Origin: Oscarella lobularis
Lineage: Eukaryota > Porifera > Homoscleromorpha > Homosclerophorida > Oscarellidae
Reading direction: 5' to 3'
DNA length: 64,000 nucleotides
Assembly: GCF_947507565.1 (NCBI RefSeq)
Contig: NC_089178.1
Span: forward strand, 186,001 to 250,000
This document shows, piece by piece, positions 1 to 16,042 of this stretch; positions within the stretch are counted from its first letter, which is position 1, and each line of letters begins with the position of its first letter. Made by a program: the position numbers and the translations under genes. Under the pieces are notes generated by a model. It saw only the letters and a list, made by a program, of their open reading frames with translations, made no database searches and had not been told where the DNA came from.

Positions 1-1656
1 TCGGCTGAAGTTCCACTGCAGTATTCTGGTAGATCACAGCTTGCTGCAGCGTCTCGACACAAAACATCCGTGGACAAAAACTGCGTAAGCAAAGTAAATC
101 ATTAGACGGCGAGTTAGATGCTGTCACTTGGCAATTTGGACTGCAGCATAGCCCATCAGCACACTGAGCCTGATCGTGAAGACGACACGTTGAGGGATTA
201 CAGCACGAATCATTAGCTGCAGCGCATTCCTGTAACAATGAATAAAATGGTGCTAGTATTCCTTCTCTTATACCTCCGGCGAGCCGCAATCACAAGCCTC
301 TCCCGTCTCCACGAATCCATTGCCACAAACAGGATTTCCAAATAGCTTGAAATGATGTCAACTTACACGTAATTTTGCTGCGTTATAAACAGGTGTATTT
401 TCTCCCACCTTTGACGGTCGATTGAACAGACACGTTCCAAAGCCACTTTGCAAAAATGAATGATAATCTTCTTCGCTGCACGAACTAAACCTGTCGGGCG
501 GCGTGCGACTCCTGTCAACAAAATAGACCCAGAGTAATCACTTCGGTTATTAACTTACAAAGTGGCAGACATGATGCATTGAAGATTGCCATCAGCACAG
601 GTACAACCACCTAAAAAAGCGAGCTGCCAAAATACACATCAACAACAAGAATAGCCTACGATCGTTATCGTGATTCATATTGAGATTGTGTCCAAGTTCG
701 TGAGCCAAAATTGCGCTAAAAACATCTCGAGAAGTTGCCCCGAGATACTATGATATCAAAAAAAAGTGCGTAGGATATGCAGCCTAAAATGACTTTCGGC
801 AGAAGTGTACCTGGTTAACTCCTCCGCCGCCTGTTCGACTGCACACTCCTCCCAGTGTTGCTAGACCAGCAGTACTTCCATCAAAGTCGATACCACTGGT
901 ATTAAAATATTTGGAATTCTTATTGGCTGTTTTCGCGCATACTTACGTTATTAAATGACCGGTGTCGTGAGGACAGATTGGCAACAAATCGGCTTTCCGG
1001 TACTCGAGAAATGCGTCCAGGGTTTCGTCTGGCTTGCTGCTAATCACTATTTGGTCTCTAGTATTCCACACCTCTACAGCAAGCAGGGCTACTCTTGTAT
1101 TGATATATTTGTAGAACTAAGAGTTCAAACACGACGTAATAGATTTCATAGCAACTGTACCGGCGTTGCTTACCCCATCTATCATGTTTGCAACTGCCAC
1201 AGATTCCATTGCAGTAGCATTTACATTGCTTCCGCGAATTAGAAACTATCGCGAAAAGAAACTGACTGTGGCCCAGTAGTATAACCGTCAACTCACCTGT
1301 CTATTGTCATTGACGAGAACTAATTCTATTACCTTCTCTTCGGACACAACGTCTCTTCGAAGCTAAAGTTAGCATAAATACGAAATCGTTTATATAGCAA
1401 AAACGTAGAGCATACTCTGTGCCTTGGCGCTGCCTGTTGTTGCAGAATCCGTGGCGGAGAGAAAAGGATGTGACTGTGATTGAATTCACCACACATTTCA
1501 GTGACGTTTCTCTCTGTCAAGTCGCTGGCTCGATAGATGATGTGAATGTGACCGTCGTCCGTACTGTCGCCAGGTTCAATGTAAAAGTAAGTCGAATCGT
1601 CGTTGCCATGGTAGAAAATGCCACTAAAAATCAACAAATTAATAAATCTTATTACC

Positions 1657-1687
<31 letters not shown>

Positions 1688-2264
1688 TTCTCTGTACCTG
1701 AGTCCTTGGCATGTACTTAGAATAACGTTCGAGTCCGAATAACCCCGAATTTTTCCGTGGTAAAAGCAATTTTCCACACCTCTCTATAACAGCGTCACAA
1801 AGGCTAGTTAGACCTGCAGTCTCGAGCTACCGTGATGATTTTGTTGTTCGTTTCTGAATAATGTATTTGAACGAAGGTAGAAGGGATGAGGCGCCTAATT
1901 AATTAACTAAAGAGTCACGAACATCGATAAATATGTCAATTTTACCTGTTCAACGTAAGGTCTACGACGTACTGTTGGCCAAATACCGAAAGTAGAAAAG
2001 TCGTACTCAGGGGATGAGAGCCATTCGGCTATTGCGTCAGGTCAGTAGATACAGCATTGCCACGACTACCTACCAAGAGCGTCGAAAGATGACGGCCTAC
2101 TCGTTGACCAGAGTGGTCTTTGGGGATGAACTCTTGGAAATCTGAACAGAAATCAGACATGATTCAATAAGCCCATCATGATCCAAGTTACTTTCAGTCG
2201 CTTTGAGTAGCTCAGCTGAAACAGCAAGACAGCAAAGCAAGTAGAAATACGTCACCGCTCTCAT
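1..2264 (-). CDS. ADAM family disintegrin-metalloprotease, C-terminus outside window
   Basis: Membrane-anchored zinc protease of the ADAM family (sheddase/adhesion role known for the family). The start at 2264 opens a first exon (2192-2264) encoding a signal peptide, MRAVTYFYLLCCLAVSA. Prodomain-like sequence lies at about 1430-1640. The metalloprotease domain is spread over exons at about 1155-1250, 948-1115, 808-905 and 655-760; the last carries HELGHNLNMNHD, the complete zinc-binding and catalytic motif, so the enzyme should be active. The disintegrin domain follows (NPVCGNGFVETGEACDCGS at about 275-340, then CDLPEYCSG near base 30). The CDLPEYC form resembles the ADAM9/12/19 group more than ADAM10/17. 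Introns are about 45-90 bp. Cys-rich, EGF-like, transmembrane and tail exons lie off the left edge. It is divergent from NSUN5, 209 bp away. Family is certain; orthology is not. Confidence 0.9.
1658..1686. repeat. 29-base poly-C run in an ADAM intron
   Basis: An uninterrupted run of 29 C on the + strand, inside an intron next to the ADAM prodomain exon. A similar run sits in a muskelin intron at 19032-19056. Length is likely polymorphic or miscounted in the assembly. Confidence 0.95.
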
Positions 2265-2473
2265 GTTTATCTTTCCTCATACACAGTAATGACTGAATGT
2301 TGTCCTTAGTTACCAGTCCGGCTAGCTACTTTGTCGCAATTGAGGTGCTACTTTTGTGATGCAATCGGTAATATCTTACAAGTGCCCTTACAAGTACCAG
2401 TTGATCTGAATACATTTTTCTAATAATTCGCTCAATTATAAGCGGCGCTCATCCGGGAGGCCATCGATGTCCG
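2265..2473. promoter_or_regulatory. Shared ADAM/NSUN5 divergent promoter
   Basis: The 209 bp between the ADAM start (2264, -) and the NSUN5 start (2474, +) hold both 5' UTRs and must hold both core promoters. No TATA box or other clear element was recognised; the assignment rests only on gene orientation and spacing. Confidence 0.5.
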
Positions 2474-4195
<1,722 letters not shown>

Positions 4196-4608
4196 AAACT
4201 ATACCTTTAAATTGAGTTTCTATTGCGACTCGTTTCTCGGATATTCTCCCACCGTACATTACGTTACCCAATATTATTACAAAATCCCGATTACAAAGAA
4301 ACAACCGGCACCTGCCCATCCATCCTACTACGTACGCGTGCATCTAGTTTTGACCGGCAACATCCAATGCAACGACTGTACAACGAACACTCACGACTGC
4401 GCAAGGAGGCAATACAGCAGCAGCAGCGTGTCAGAATTAACACACGCTCAGTTGCACAAAACTCCAATCGTTCTTTATACAGACGTCTTGAGGGAGGGAG
4501 GAGGGAGGAGGGAGGGAAGGATCGAGGAAGGAAAGAAGGGAGAAGGGGATACGATTCTTATCAAAGGGACAAAAACTAGAATGGGAGCAGACACCAGTTG
4601 AGCTGATA
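4196..4608. other. NSUN5-WNK intergenic, with purine-rich simple repeat
   Basis: This 413-bp stretch separates the convergent stop codons of NSUN5 (4195) and WNK (4609) and should hold both 3' UTRs. At about 4489-4556 the + strand is almost pure purine (GGGAGGAGGGA-type). The short ORFs seen here show no recognisable protein similarity and are taken as noise. Confidence 0.6.
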
Positions 4609-9223
<4,615 letters not shown>

Positions 9224-9690
9224 GTGTCGATCGTTTCGGGAGAGGTCTCTCGCTTACTTGGCGGGTCGAAGAAACGCGCGTCGATTTAGAAAGTCATCGC
9301 TTTTCGAAGCGACGAGCATTCCACGAAGGCGATTGGCTATTTGGGGGGTCTCCGCCTATCGCGCTGTGCCACTTGCAATCCACTGGTCACCGGTGGGCGC
9401 CGTGGAAGGCAGCGACACGTCCCGACGATACTTTTTCGTTTCGCTGCGCGTCGAGGCCGGGCCGAGGACGGATCGAGGCGCTATTCCCGCCGGTTGTTTC
9501 ACAAATCGTTGAACAAGAGCACGACGATCGATGAACGATCGGTTCTTGGGCGTCGCGAAAGAAAAAAGAAAGAGAATTCGACGAAATATGGATAGAGCTA
9601 AGCAACTCGCGGGATAGGCGCATGCGTTGGTATTTAACGCACGCAATCAGTGTGAACCCACCCCGGATACTCTTCCTTTTGTGAGATCGA
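9224..9690. promoter_or_regulatory. WNK / SOCS-pseudokinase divergent spacer
   Basis: 467 bp between the start codons of two divergent genes. The - strand half is CG-rich 5' leader of WNK. Several ORFs cross it but all are out-of-frame shadows of the leader or of WNK exon 1. No TATA box was seen. Confidence 0.45.
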
Positions 9691-10965
9691 ATGGAGTCGC
9701 GGCGACGCATAGCGTCATTACAAGAATTGTGTAGTATTGCAGTGTGGAAATGCATGGGACTGCAGCGTATGAATCAATTAGGAAAACTGCCGCTACCGAG
9801 TGCGCTCAAGAGTTACGTGCATCAGACTCACAATCTTGCCGTACAATTGCAAGACGGATGTCGCGTAGCGAGAACGAGCGAGTGCGATTTTATCAGAGCA
9901 CTTTGCCCGTCACGTGCAGCAAGCGTTGTTTACGCTCTCATTCAAGTTGACAACTCGAAAGTTCCTTATTTGCTGCAGGCGTGGCCAAAAATCAAGCCCC
10001 ACCCAAGCCTTCACCGTTGCTACTATACCGACACGCGATCCAACGCGACACGTCACATGTACGCATTGGAAAATTTCGAAGCGAAATCGATTGACGACTG
10101 GATCGCAACGAATCAGTCCTACACGCGCGCAATACGAGTTTTTTTGGACATAACCGAAGCGATTTGCTATCTGCATCAGAAAAGAATCTACTCGACGCGC
10201 ATCGTACCGTCAAAGATTATCTTTACCGGCGAGGGGCGTGTCAAACTAACGTTTTTACCGATCAACGATTGCAAGTACGATCTTTTTCAGCCGCCGCGCT
10301 ATCCGCACTATAGCCGCTGTTCGGAAAAGGACGACGTGTGGCGTCTCGCCGTCCTTTTTCACCGAATTATGTATAAGATTTCTGGTGGCGGCGGCGGCGG
10401 CGGCGGCGAATCGAGCCGGCCGTCTGCTCAACAGATAAGCCGCCTGCACGCGGACGTCGCTCGACGACAAACGTCGTACGCGGACGGACGACCGCTTAGT
10501 TCGCGCTTCGCGAGATTTTTAATACAATGCCTATCGGTTAATCCGACGAGAAGACCGACTGTTGAGCAAGTGCGAGATTTCGCTAAGGAATTGTGCGAGT
10601 CTCGCGGCGAGGGACGGCGACGGCGACCCGCGTCGGCACCCGTTGTGCTTCAGCGGAGAAAAGAATTGGCGGCTCGATTGACGCTCGTTCAGCCGTCTCT
10701 TTCCGTCGTCGATTGCATCGACGAGACGAACGCTTCGCGGCCGCTCGAATGGCTAGAACGGCTCTCGTCTCGTACGACGGCACCCGTTGAAAAAGAGGCG
10801 AGGAAAGCGAAGAAATCGGAAATAGTCTGGCCGGCATCGACGACGTATTTCGTCGTTTCGTCGGCACCGATTGAACGATTGGAAGCGCGGCGTTCCACTA
10901 AGCTGCCATCAACTATAAAGCGTCCGGGACCGAGGCGAACATCTTGTCCAAATAGTCAGTACTAG
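9691..10965 (+). CDS. SOCS-box pseudokinase, single exon
   Basis: A 424-residue protein with an architecture I do not recognise. Residues 9-45 form a SOCS box: SLQELCSIAV fits the elongin B/C box and LPLPSALKSYV fits the Cul5 box (LPLP). Residues about 75-300 look like a kinase fold: DITEAICYLHQKRIY (helix E and catalytic-loop lead), DDVWRLAVLFHRI (helix F) and NPTRRPTVEQVRDFA (C-lobe end). Every catalytic motif is missing: HRD reads YST (167-169), the DFG position reads FLP (188-190), and no glycine loop or VAIK lysine is evident. A run of eight Gly (232-239) sits in the C-lobe. The last 120 residues are basic and disordered. Inference: an adaptor of a Cul5 ubiquitin ligase that uses the pseudokinase to bind substrate, comparable in logic to Tribbles. 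No intron, unlike almost all neighbours. Its stop lies 9 bp from that of EZH. Confidence 0.75.
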   Translation: MESRRRIASLQELCSIAVWKCMGLQRMNQLGKLPLPSALKSYVHQTHNLAVQLQDGCRVARTSECDFIRALCPSRAASVVYALIQVDNSKVPYLLQAWPKIKPHPSLHRCYYTDTRSNATRHMYALENFEAKSIDDWIATNQSYTRAIRVFLDITEAICYLHQKRIYSTRIVPSKIIFTGEGRVKLTFLPINDCKYDLFQPPRYPHYSRCSEKDDVWRLAVLFHRIMYKISGGGGGGGGESSRPSAQQISRLHADVARRQTSYADGRPLSSRFARFLIQCLSVNPTRRPTVEQVRDFAKELCESRGEGRRRRPASAPVVLQRRKELAARLTLVQPSLSVVDCIDETNASRPLEWLERLSSRTTAPVEKEARKAKKSEIVWPASTTYFVVSSAPIERLEARRSTKLPSTIKRPGPRRTSCPNSQY

Positions 10966-10974
10966 GGTGCACTT

Positions 10975-13900
10975 CTACTTGCCTTCCTGAACGATGTCTA
11001 TCGTTCGTTCCAGAGCGACGAACTTGAGTGCATCCGTAGGACCGTATCTGAAGACAGAATCAGTTGAGTTTAAAGCTAGAGAAATTTAATTGAAAAGATT
11101 ATATGAACCTGTAGTCAAAGAAGAGTTCTTCTCCTGTACTAATTGGTCGTTTGGCGTAAATGCCGATCCGGTGATCGCCGGCAACCATCATAACTAGTGA
11201 AAGACCCAATCAGGTATCAGGTACAGCAACGCAAAAAGTTTGACGGCAAAATTCAGTGACGACTCCGCATGCGTATTTAGCAAAAATTAGCATAGGGTCT
11301 TACCCACCTTTTGCATAGCAATTCGGATGAATTGAATGGTTAGCGAATCGAATCTTGTTGCCCTTGCGAGTGGCATCGACGACAAAATCTGAAGAGAAGT
11401 CAGTAATGTACACTTGCGGTGCAAGCAAGCAAGCAAGCAAAGTCTTTCATCTTTCACCTTGATTCAAGTTAAAGAGAAAACTGCACTTGTACTTATCGTA
11501 TACTTTCCCCCGTCGATCGGCTTCCTCTTGCGATATGACTTCGCCGCAGTACTCACCGATAAATTCGTTCTTCTGGGCCGGCTCTCCAATGAATATACCC
11601 CAACCGGCAACATCAGACGGAGCAAGCAAAAGACGCTAAAAAGAAATCCCCAATAAAAAACCAAGAATGAAAGCTTCTCCTACTCGTAACTGGTACTGCG
11701 TACTACAGCTATAAAAGTCACCTTTCTCAGCCCTCGCTGAAGGTTCACATTCTTGCATGATACCGTCTCCTGCTCGGGAACAGCATCTAATATGAAACAA
11801 GGTGTGAAATCGAAATATGGAACGTGCCTACGACATACTGGCGCCACAAGACGAACACAGATCGGCGTCGCACTCTCGTGCGGCCAAAAAGCACGGACAC
11901 AACTTCGTGTTGCACGACGCCTTACATCGACAGCCAAGAAAACGATTTGAGCCTAAACAAAAAAATCCACACAAACGTTTTTTCAGTAACACAAACGCAA
12001 ACGCACAATCTTCTGCACATAAACAAAACTTCTCGCAGAAATTCTTCACCGACGCGCAGGGACAACGAGGCGCCTCGCAGGGACCCTCGTGATTGCATGG
12101 AGTGTAACTGCACGACGGAGTGGAATGCGATTCTACGTATTGAATTGTTAGAAAAGGAGCAGAGAAAAATCATCCTCCTTCTCACTTTTTTGCTGCTGCA
12201 ATTTTCGACAGAGCATGTACCAAGTGCGAGCCTTCTTCTTTTTTCCCCGACTGATGGGCTCGCTTTGGGTCTCTCGCGTGTGCTCCGTTGACTCGGTCGT
12301 TTCTCTCTGAGCGTACAGATAAACCTGACAAAGAGACAGTGAATTCGCAACTCTAGGCGCGGGCCTTAACATCTTTTTCACTTCTTTGCAGGACTTTGTA
12401 TTCAGCACTTGGGCCAGAGCGCAGTAGTTCTGCATGAATATGGGTTTTAGCACGCCAAATAGAGACGCCTCTGTGCCACTCCAGTCTTTGGTGGAGAAAG
12501 TACCTGATGCAACAGTCAGTACAAGCAGATTATTTATTTATTTATTTATTTATTAAAACTGCTAGGACTCACCACTGTCGCTTTTTGCTATGGAGCTTAC
12601 AAGTTCTTTTCCCTTTCCACTGTGAGCAGGTGCAACGTGAAGAAAGCAGTCAGCACCACAAGGCGCAAGTGGTCGTTTAGCCCCAGAAGTGAGCTAGATG
12701 GATAGAATTCTCTGCAAAGCTGTAGAATTGCATACGATACCTTTGGCTTCTTTTCGTTTGGTAGTATAGTTGCCGCTACAAATGTAAATAACAGCAATCG
12801 GGGTTGACACGTGTACTGTATGAACTATCGCGACTGACTGATCGTACAATGAATAAAGCAGTCATATTTGTAGCACATTCGGCAAAAGAGACGACGATAC
12901 GAATCAAGGCATTGATCTGGAGACATCGCTTCGACGTTACCGCTAGCAAACGAAACACGTACACCCCCTAGCAAAAGTAGACTCGTAAGCATACCTATCA
13001 ATATTCGGAGCACATAGAGAAAGGCCAAGAAGACGACAATATCTATAAAGGCAGATAGACGTCTTTGGGCTGCTTCATTTTTACACCTAGTTTACCTGTC
13101 ATAAACTTTGTCTTCTGATCCGCACTGTGGAAAAACGGTTGCAATTGCCGTAAATATAGCCATGTCAGTCCCTAAGCATTGAGCACTATAAATGTACGGT
13201 AGTCTACTTTCAAGTTGCAACTTCACACCTTTTGTCCCACTAGCCGAAGCCTGGCTATCTGTCTGTAAGCTTTTCACAAGCTTCAAGAAGATGTCGTCGT
13301 CTACGCTAAGATGCTCGCCTAGAAGCAATATATTGTTATAGATTCTTATAGCAGGGGTGGCTAGCCCAGCCCTCCTCCCCATAGTACCATCGCTGGATTG
13401 ATCGTGTACAGTTGCGTCATAGTTTTTGATTAGCTCTTCAATAAAGCTGCCCTCTTCTTCGAGAATTTGTTCACCCATGTACGGAATGTTATGCAAAACG
13501 GTCTCGTCTTCGACCTGTAGAATTTTGCGTGAAGGCGCCATACGGTTAGACTGACTGCTCTTTTGTATAATACAAGATAGTTTTGCTGTAGAGGAGCCCA
13601 CGCTCTCGATTTTGGCAAAGGCGAGACCGGATCTAGAAGAACACACGATATTTTCTCGTTCTGCAACAAAGGGAAATTCGAAAATCGAAATATCTTTGTC
13701 ATTTTGGCGAGAGAACTTGCTTTTTCTCCGGTATCATCCGCTTTTTGATCCAGACGATCGACTGGCTTGAGCTGCACAGGCGACACTTCGCCGCGACGCT
13801 CTTCCGCTACGAGGCGAAGATTTTTCGAGAGCAACTCCTGCGCAGAGGATCGTCGCCGGTTTTCGCGCCACAGCGTCATCCAGTGCGCGCGCCTACACCT

Positions 13901-13982
13901 TCATCATTCCAGTCTGAGCTTCCTCCTTCTCCGAACGAAGACGCCGATACACGGACACGGTTTTACGCTGCAGTTCCAACAT
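10975..13982 (-). CDS. EZH: EZH histone H3K27 methyltransferase (PRC2 catalytic subunit)
   Basis: Polycomb repressive complex 2 methyltransferase (family knowledge). From the 5' end: [15 protein letters not shown] (start 13982, tentative); the motif [16 protein letters not shown] near 13460-13500, nearly identical to vertebrate EZH2; [14 protein letters not shown] near 12860-12900; the region before CXC ([17 protein letters not shown], about 12370-12430); the CXC domain ([18 protein letters not shown], about 11860-11935); and the SET domain split over exons: [15 protein letters not shown] (11600-11640), RFANHS..PNCYAK (about 11310-11350), [11 protein letters not shown] and the end [18 protein letters not shown]. 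Cysteine and SET motifs are intact. The segment before CXC is shorter and less conserved than in vertebrates. It lies 145 bp downstream of the USP30-like gene on the same strand. Confidence 0.93.
12530..12555. repeat. TTTA tetranucleotide repeat in an EZH intron
   Basis: About six copies of ATTT/TTTA between EZH exons. Similar short tetranucleotide runs occur in introns at 21876-21890, 32088-32110 and 51896-51922. Confidence 0.8.
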
Positions 13983-14127
13983 CGCGAAGCGAGCCTGCGC
14001 ATTCGAGGAACGTCCTTGAAAAGCGGCCACGTGTACCCAATTAAATAATTATTATTTGTACGTTTAACAGGTGTCCCGCGTGTACTGCTTACTGTATTGG
14101 TACTATGAGACCGGTCACCTATGTCTT

Positions 14128-15981
14128 TTAATTAAAAACCTTCTTATAAAAAAGGAGATAAACAGTTTCTCTGGTTTTTTGCTTTTCTACTTCAATATTA
14201 GCAATCTTTGTAACATGTTTGTCGTCAAATTTGTACCAAAGGCTTTCATCATCTATATGACGACAGTATGTGATATAATGTCCATAGGAAGCAGCGTATT
14301 TTCCCAAATGACAGCAAAATGCATACAACGTGTAGACTGCCTCCTCTTTCAATCCCCCATTCCTTTCAGTACTTGCACTGGCTTTTCCGCGATAACAATT
14401 CAGCATAATAGGCGAAATATCCAATTTTTCAACAGGAAAGTCAATAGCAGCATTACACTTATCTACTTTGTGCAAGGAAACATTGTAAGAAAAACGTTGA
14501 AGTTGAATTATTAGGCAGCGAGGAGTGGTGTGAATCAAAGCTTGACGAGTAGCAAAACCCAGAGGCAGCGACGACGTTACAGTTGCAGCTTCGCCGCGCC
14601 CCCGTTTTTTACAGGAAGGGCACGGAAGTGCGTCGTCTGGTCCAAGTCTTTCTGGCTGGCCAAATGACGCTAGACACGACTCTAAGAGGTTTGACGTCAG
14701 CGAAACGGGCAGGATATAGAACGTTTCTGGAATGGCTGAAAAGCTGTCGCACAAAAGACACTTCTTCATTTCAAGGATTAGCCCACCAAAGGTCGATTTC
14801 ACAATGGATGACTCCTCTCTCGAAAGAATGGCCCATTGCAACTGACCCAGAGTGAACAAAGAAGACAAAACGGGACTCGCCGGATGCCAAAGTAAACAAT
14901 CGCTAAGAAAATTCTTCGCTCTAATAAGAAACGATAGGTTGAAGTTCTCATAGAAATTTCCACTTCCGCCGGCTTCAAGAACACGAAACAATTTCTCCGT
15001 TGCCAATTCAGCATTTTCAAGATTAAACAAATTATTTCCAGCAGTACCATTCACATAGCCGTCTCGTCTCGGCCGCCCCCGCCGTCGTCGACGACGACGT
15101 ACATCTTCCCCTATGTCATTCATAGTCAAGGAATCGACGTGACAGTCGCTGTGGGCTTCACTCGTTGTTTTCACTGTCTCGTCGATAACATCTAGAAGCC
15201 ATAGAAGAAATTCGCCGACGTCCGTCTGCCTTTGGTATCCGTCCGCGGGAGAAGCAATCAACGACGGATTTAGGACGTGAGCGATGGAACGAAATTCAAC
15301 ATTGCTCACGTGACTGCCTTTCTGTTTGAGAATCCTAAGACTGCCAAGCAATTCGATAAGCGAGCAAACAAAGTCTTTTCGCTCCTGCTGCTGCCCATCG
15401 CGTTCAAGACGAGATAGTGGAACTTGATTGCTCGCTCTGAGACCTTCTAAAAAACCAGGCGCCCTAGCTAAACATTGAAGGCAAGAATTAAGAAAACAGG
15501 TATTTGATCCGTCATTTTTTATTCCTCGAGGATAGACATCGTTCTGCTTTCCAAACAGCAACAGAGTTTTCAACGACCACGAACGAGAAACCGATTGAGA
15601 ACAATCTTTAGGTGATGGTGATGGTAATGTTGGTGGTGGTGGCAGTGACAGCGGTGAGGGAGGAAGAGATGCATAAGAAACTTTTCCCTCAGAGTCTTTT
15701 GTCATTTCGTTTGGTGTTCTGGAGGCGGCACCGCTGTCGTAGACTTGTTTGAGTCCCGCAGCAACGAGAAAAAAGGGTAGGGTGCCGTTGATAACGAAGA
15801 TTACAAAAGAGTTGATCAAATAGACAATTCCCAATAGAAAACGTATCGAACTCTCTTTCTCTCGGCCGCGATTGCGTAAAACCTCGTCGCTCATCCATCC
15901 TAAGATCAGGACAACAAGGATTTGGAGAACAGAACTCCTTAGCATCGACGCGAACACTTCTTCGACGTTCGATGCCTTCAT
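14128..15981 (-). CDS. USP30-like ubiquitin-specific protease, intronless
   Basis: A 617-residue ubiquitin-specific peptidase encoded by one exon. The Cys box, GIKNDGSNTCFLNSCLQCL, puts the nucleophile at Cys162. A substrate-side motif, TDVGEFLLWLLD, and the His box, GHYITYCRH followed by WYKFDD, are present, so activity is expected. A zinc-finger-like CxxC pair (CLLCD, CPSCKK) is in place. The C-terminus, VYLLFYKKVFN, resembles human USP30 (YLLFYERV). Two hydrophobic segments (residues about 16-30 and 47-77) precede the catalytic domain; USP30 has one such N-terminal anchor in the mitochondrial outer membrane, so membrane anchoring is inferred. An Arg-rich insert lies mid-domain. The start codon is 61 bp from that of muskelin on the other strand. 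Family is certain; USP30 orthology is likely, not proven. Confidence 0.83.
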   Translation of the reverse strand: MKASNVEEVFASMLRSSVLQILVVLILGWMSDEVLRNRGREKESSIRFLLGIVYLINSFVIFVINGTLPFFLVAAGLKQVYDSGAASRTPNEMTKDSEGKVSYASLPPSPLSLPPPPTLPSPSPKDCSQSVSRSWSLKTLLLFGKQNDVYPRGIKNDGSNTCFLNSCLQCLARAPGFLEGLRASNQVPLSRLERDGQQQERKDFVCSLIELLGSLRILKQKGSHVSNVEFRSIAHVLNPSLIASPADGYQRQTDVGEFLLWLLDVIDETVKTTSEAHSDCHVDSLTMNDIGEDVRRRRRRRGRPRRDGYVNGTAGNNLFNLENAELATEKLFRVLEAGGSGNFYENFNLSFLIRAKNFLSDCLLWHPASPVLSSLFTLGQLQWAILSREESSIVKSTFGGLILEMKKCLLCDSFSAIPETFYILPVSLTSNLLESCLASFGQPERLGPDDALPCPSCKKRGRGEAATVTSSLPLGFATRQALIHTTPRCLIIQLQRFSYNVSLHKVDKCNAAIDFPVEKLDISPIMLNCYRGKASASTERNGGLKEEAVYTLYAFCCHLGKYAASYGHYITYCRHIDDESLWYKFDDKHVTKIANIEVEKQKTRETVYLLFYKKVFN

Positions 15982-16042
15982 TTGCCGAAGCTGCGCGGCG
16001 GCGTGCGCACAAAGTGCGCGCTTGTTCGACGTCGCGCAACCG
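15982..16042. promoter_or_regulatory. 61-bp USP30-like/muskelin divergent promoter
   Basis: Only 61 bp separate the two start codons, so transcription of each gene must begin inside this GC-rich spacer or inside the other gene's first exon. No TATA box is seen. Confidence 0.5.
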
